Source of the DNA: Rhodoferax sp.
GTDB taxonomy: Bacteria > Pseudomonadota > Gammaproteobacteria > Burkholderiales > Burkholderiaceae_C
Direction of reading: 5' to 3'
Assembly: GCA_028292305.1 (NCBI GenBank)
Contig: JAQGMQ010000710.1
Span: forward strand, 1 to 6,648
Length of the DNA stretch: 6,648 nt
Below the pieces are notes generated by a model that worked only from the letters and a program-made list of their open reading frames with translations, was not told where the DNA came from and did no database searches. Below, in pieces: positions 6,140 through 6,648 of the stretch. Both the position numbers and the translations under genes were made by a program. Position 1 is the stretch's first letter, and every line of letters starts with the position of its first letter.

Positions 6140-6648
6140 TCAACGACCGTGGAGCCACGGAAAAGCCTTGCGGTGCAGCAGGCGGAACAGCTGGTCGATG
6201 GCCAGGCCGATGAAGCCGATCAGCAAGATGCCGGCGAAGATCTTGTCGGTCTGCAGAAAACGCTGCGCCTTCAGGATGGCAAAGCCCAGGCCCGAGTTGG
6301 CGGCCACCAGTTCGGCCACCACCAGGTAGGTCCAGGCCCAGCCCATGGTGACGCGCAAGGTGTCCAGCAGCGCCGGCTTGGCCGACGGCAGGATCACCTT
6401 TTCCAGCACCTCGCGGCGCGTGGCGCCCATGGTCTGCGCGGCCTCGATCTGCGACATCGGCACCCGGCGCACGTCTTCGGCCACCATCAGCACCATCTGG
6501 AAAAACGTGCCGATGAAGATGATCGCCAACTTCGCCGGGTCATAGAGCCCGAGAACGGCTACCGCCAACGCGCCAAAAACCGGCGGCGGCATGTACCGGA
6601 CGAAATCGACGACCGGCTCAACCAGCCGGGAGATTGATGTAAACGTTC
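6140..6648 (-). CDS. ABC transporter permease, SsuC/TauC/NrtB class (5' end beyond the window)
   Basis: About 168 C-terminal residues of an inner-membrane permease are visible. The frame is open to the window edge and reads SRLVEPVVDFVRYMPPPVFG, the usual family stretch before the core, so the ATG at 6592 is internal and not the start. The cytoplasmic EAA loop that docks the ATPase is intact (EAAQTMGATRREVLEKVILP, visible residues 68-87). Hydrophobic segments are near visible residues 24-34, 39-55, 100-115 and 137-152, which fits a BPD_transp_1 domain. The protein ends FPWLHGR at a TGA (6142-6140), 19 nt before the ATPase start. A periplasmic binding protein would be expected further upstream, outside the window. 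Confidence 0.92.
   Translation of the reverse strand, partial: TFTSISRLVEPVVDFVRYMPPPVFGALAVAVLGLYDPAKLAIIFIGTFFQMVLMVAEDVRRVPMSQIEAAQTMGATRREVLEKVILPSAKPALLDTLRVTMGWAWTYLVVAELVAANSGLGFAILKAQRFLQTDKIFAGILLIGFIGLAIDQLFRLLHRKAFPWLHGR

Noticed and set aside
5317..6213. A 298-codon open frame on the plus strand, antisense to the ATPase and permease end.
   Set aside because: It mirrors the reading frame of an ATPase with every catalytic motif intact and shows no recognisable domain of its own.

Overview
The window looks like a high-GC proteobacterial chromosome segment. GC content and the third-position G/C bias of the genes suggest a Burkholderiales-type betaproteobacterium; this is inference from composition and gene style, not from a marker gene. 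Almost all of it is one minus-strand operon read from position 6648 down to 197. A short 3' end of an unrelated plus-strand gene (1-144) converges on it.

In transcription order the operon holds five genes. The first is the 3' part of an ABC-transporter permease of the nitrate/sulfonate/taurine class (its 5' end lies beyond 6648). Next come its ATPase and two tandem homologous DUF1989-type 'urea carboxylase-associated' proteins, UAAP1 and UAAP2. The last is a full-length 1212-aa biotin-dependent urea/guanidine carboxylase. ATPase-UAAP1 and UAAP1-UAAP2 each overlap by ATGA, implying translational coupling. UAAP2 and the carboxylase are separated by 79 nt that contain two near-identical GC-rich hairpins.

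The most likely job is uptake and breakdown of free guanidine as a nitrogen source. The transporter brings in the substrate, the carboxylase makes carboxyguanidine using ATP and bicarbonate, and the UAAP pair (known in other bacteria as carboxyguanidine deiminase, CgdAB) releases ammonia to give allophanate. Allophanate hydrolase would finish the job. No allophanate hydrolase gene follows the carboxylase here, where it is usually found. The substrate-binding protein, and any guanidine-I (ykkC) riboswitch that would control the operon, would have to lie upstream of 6648. The carboxylase has Asp709 in a carboxyltransferase motif where, as I recall, urea-specific enzymes have Asn; this favours guanidine over urea.

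Nothing in the window is a mobile element, tRNA, rRNA or CRISPR. The points most worth a second look are the tandem hairpins in front of the carboxylase, its lack of a Shine-Dalgarno sequence, the missing allophanate hydrolase, and the different Cys/His sets in the two paralogous deiminase subunits.
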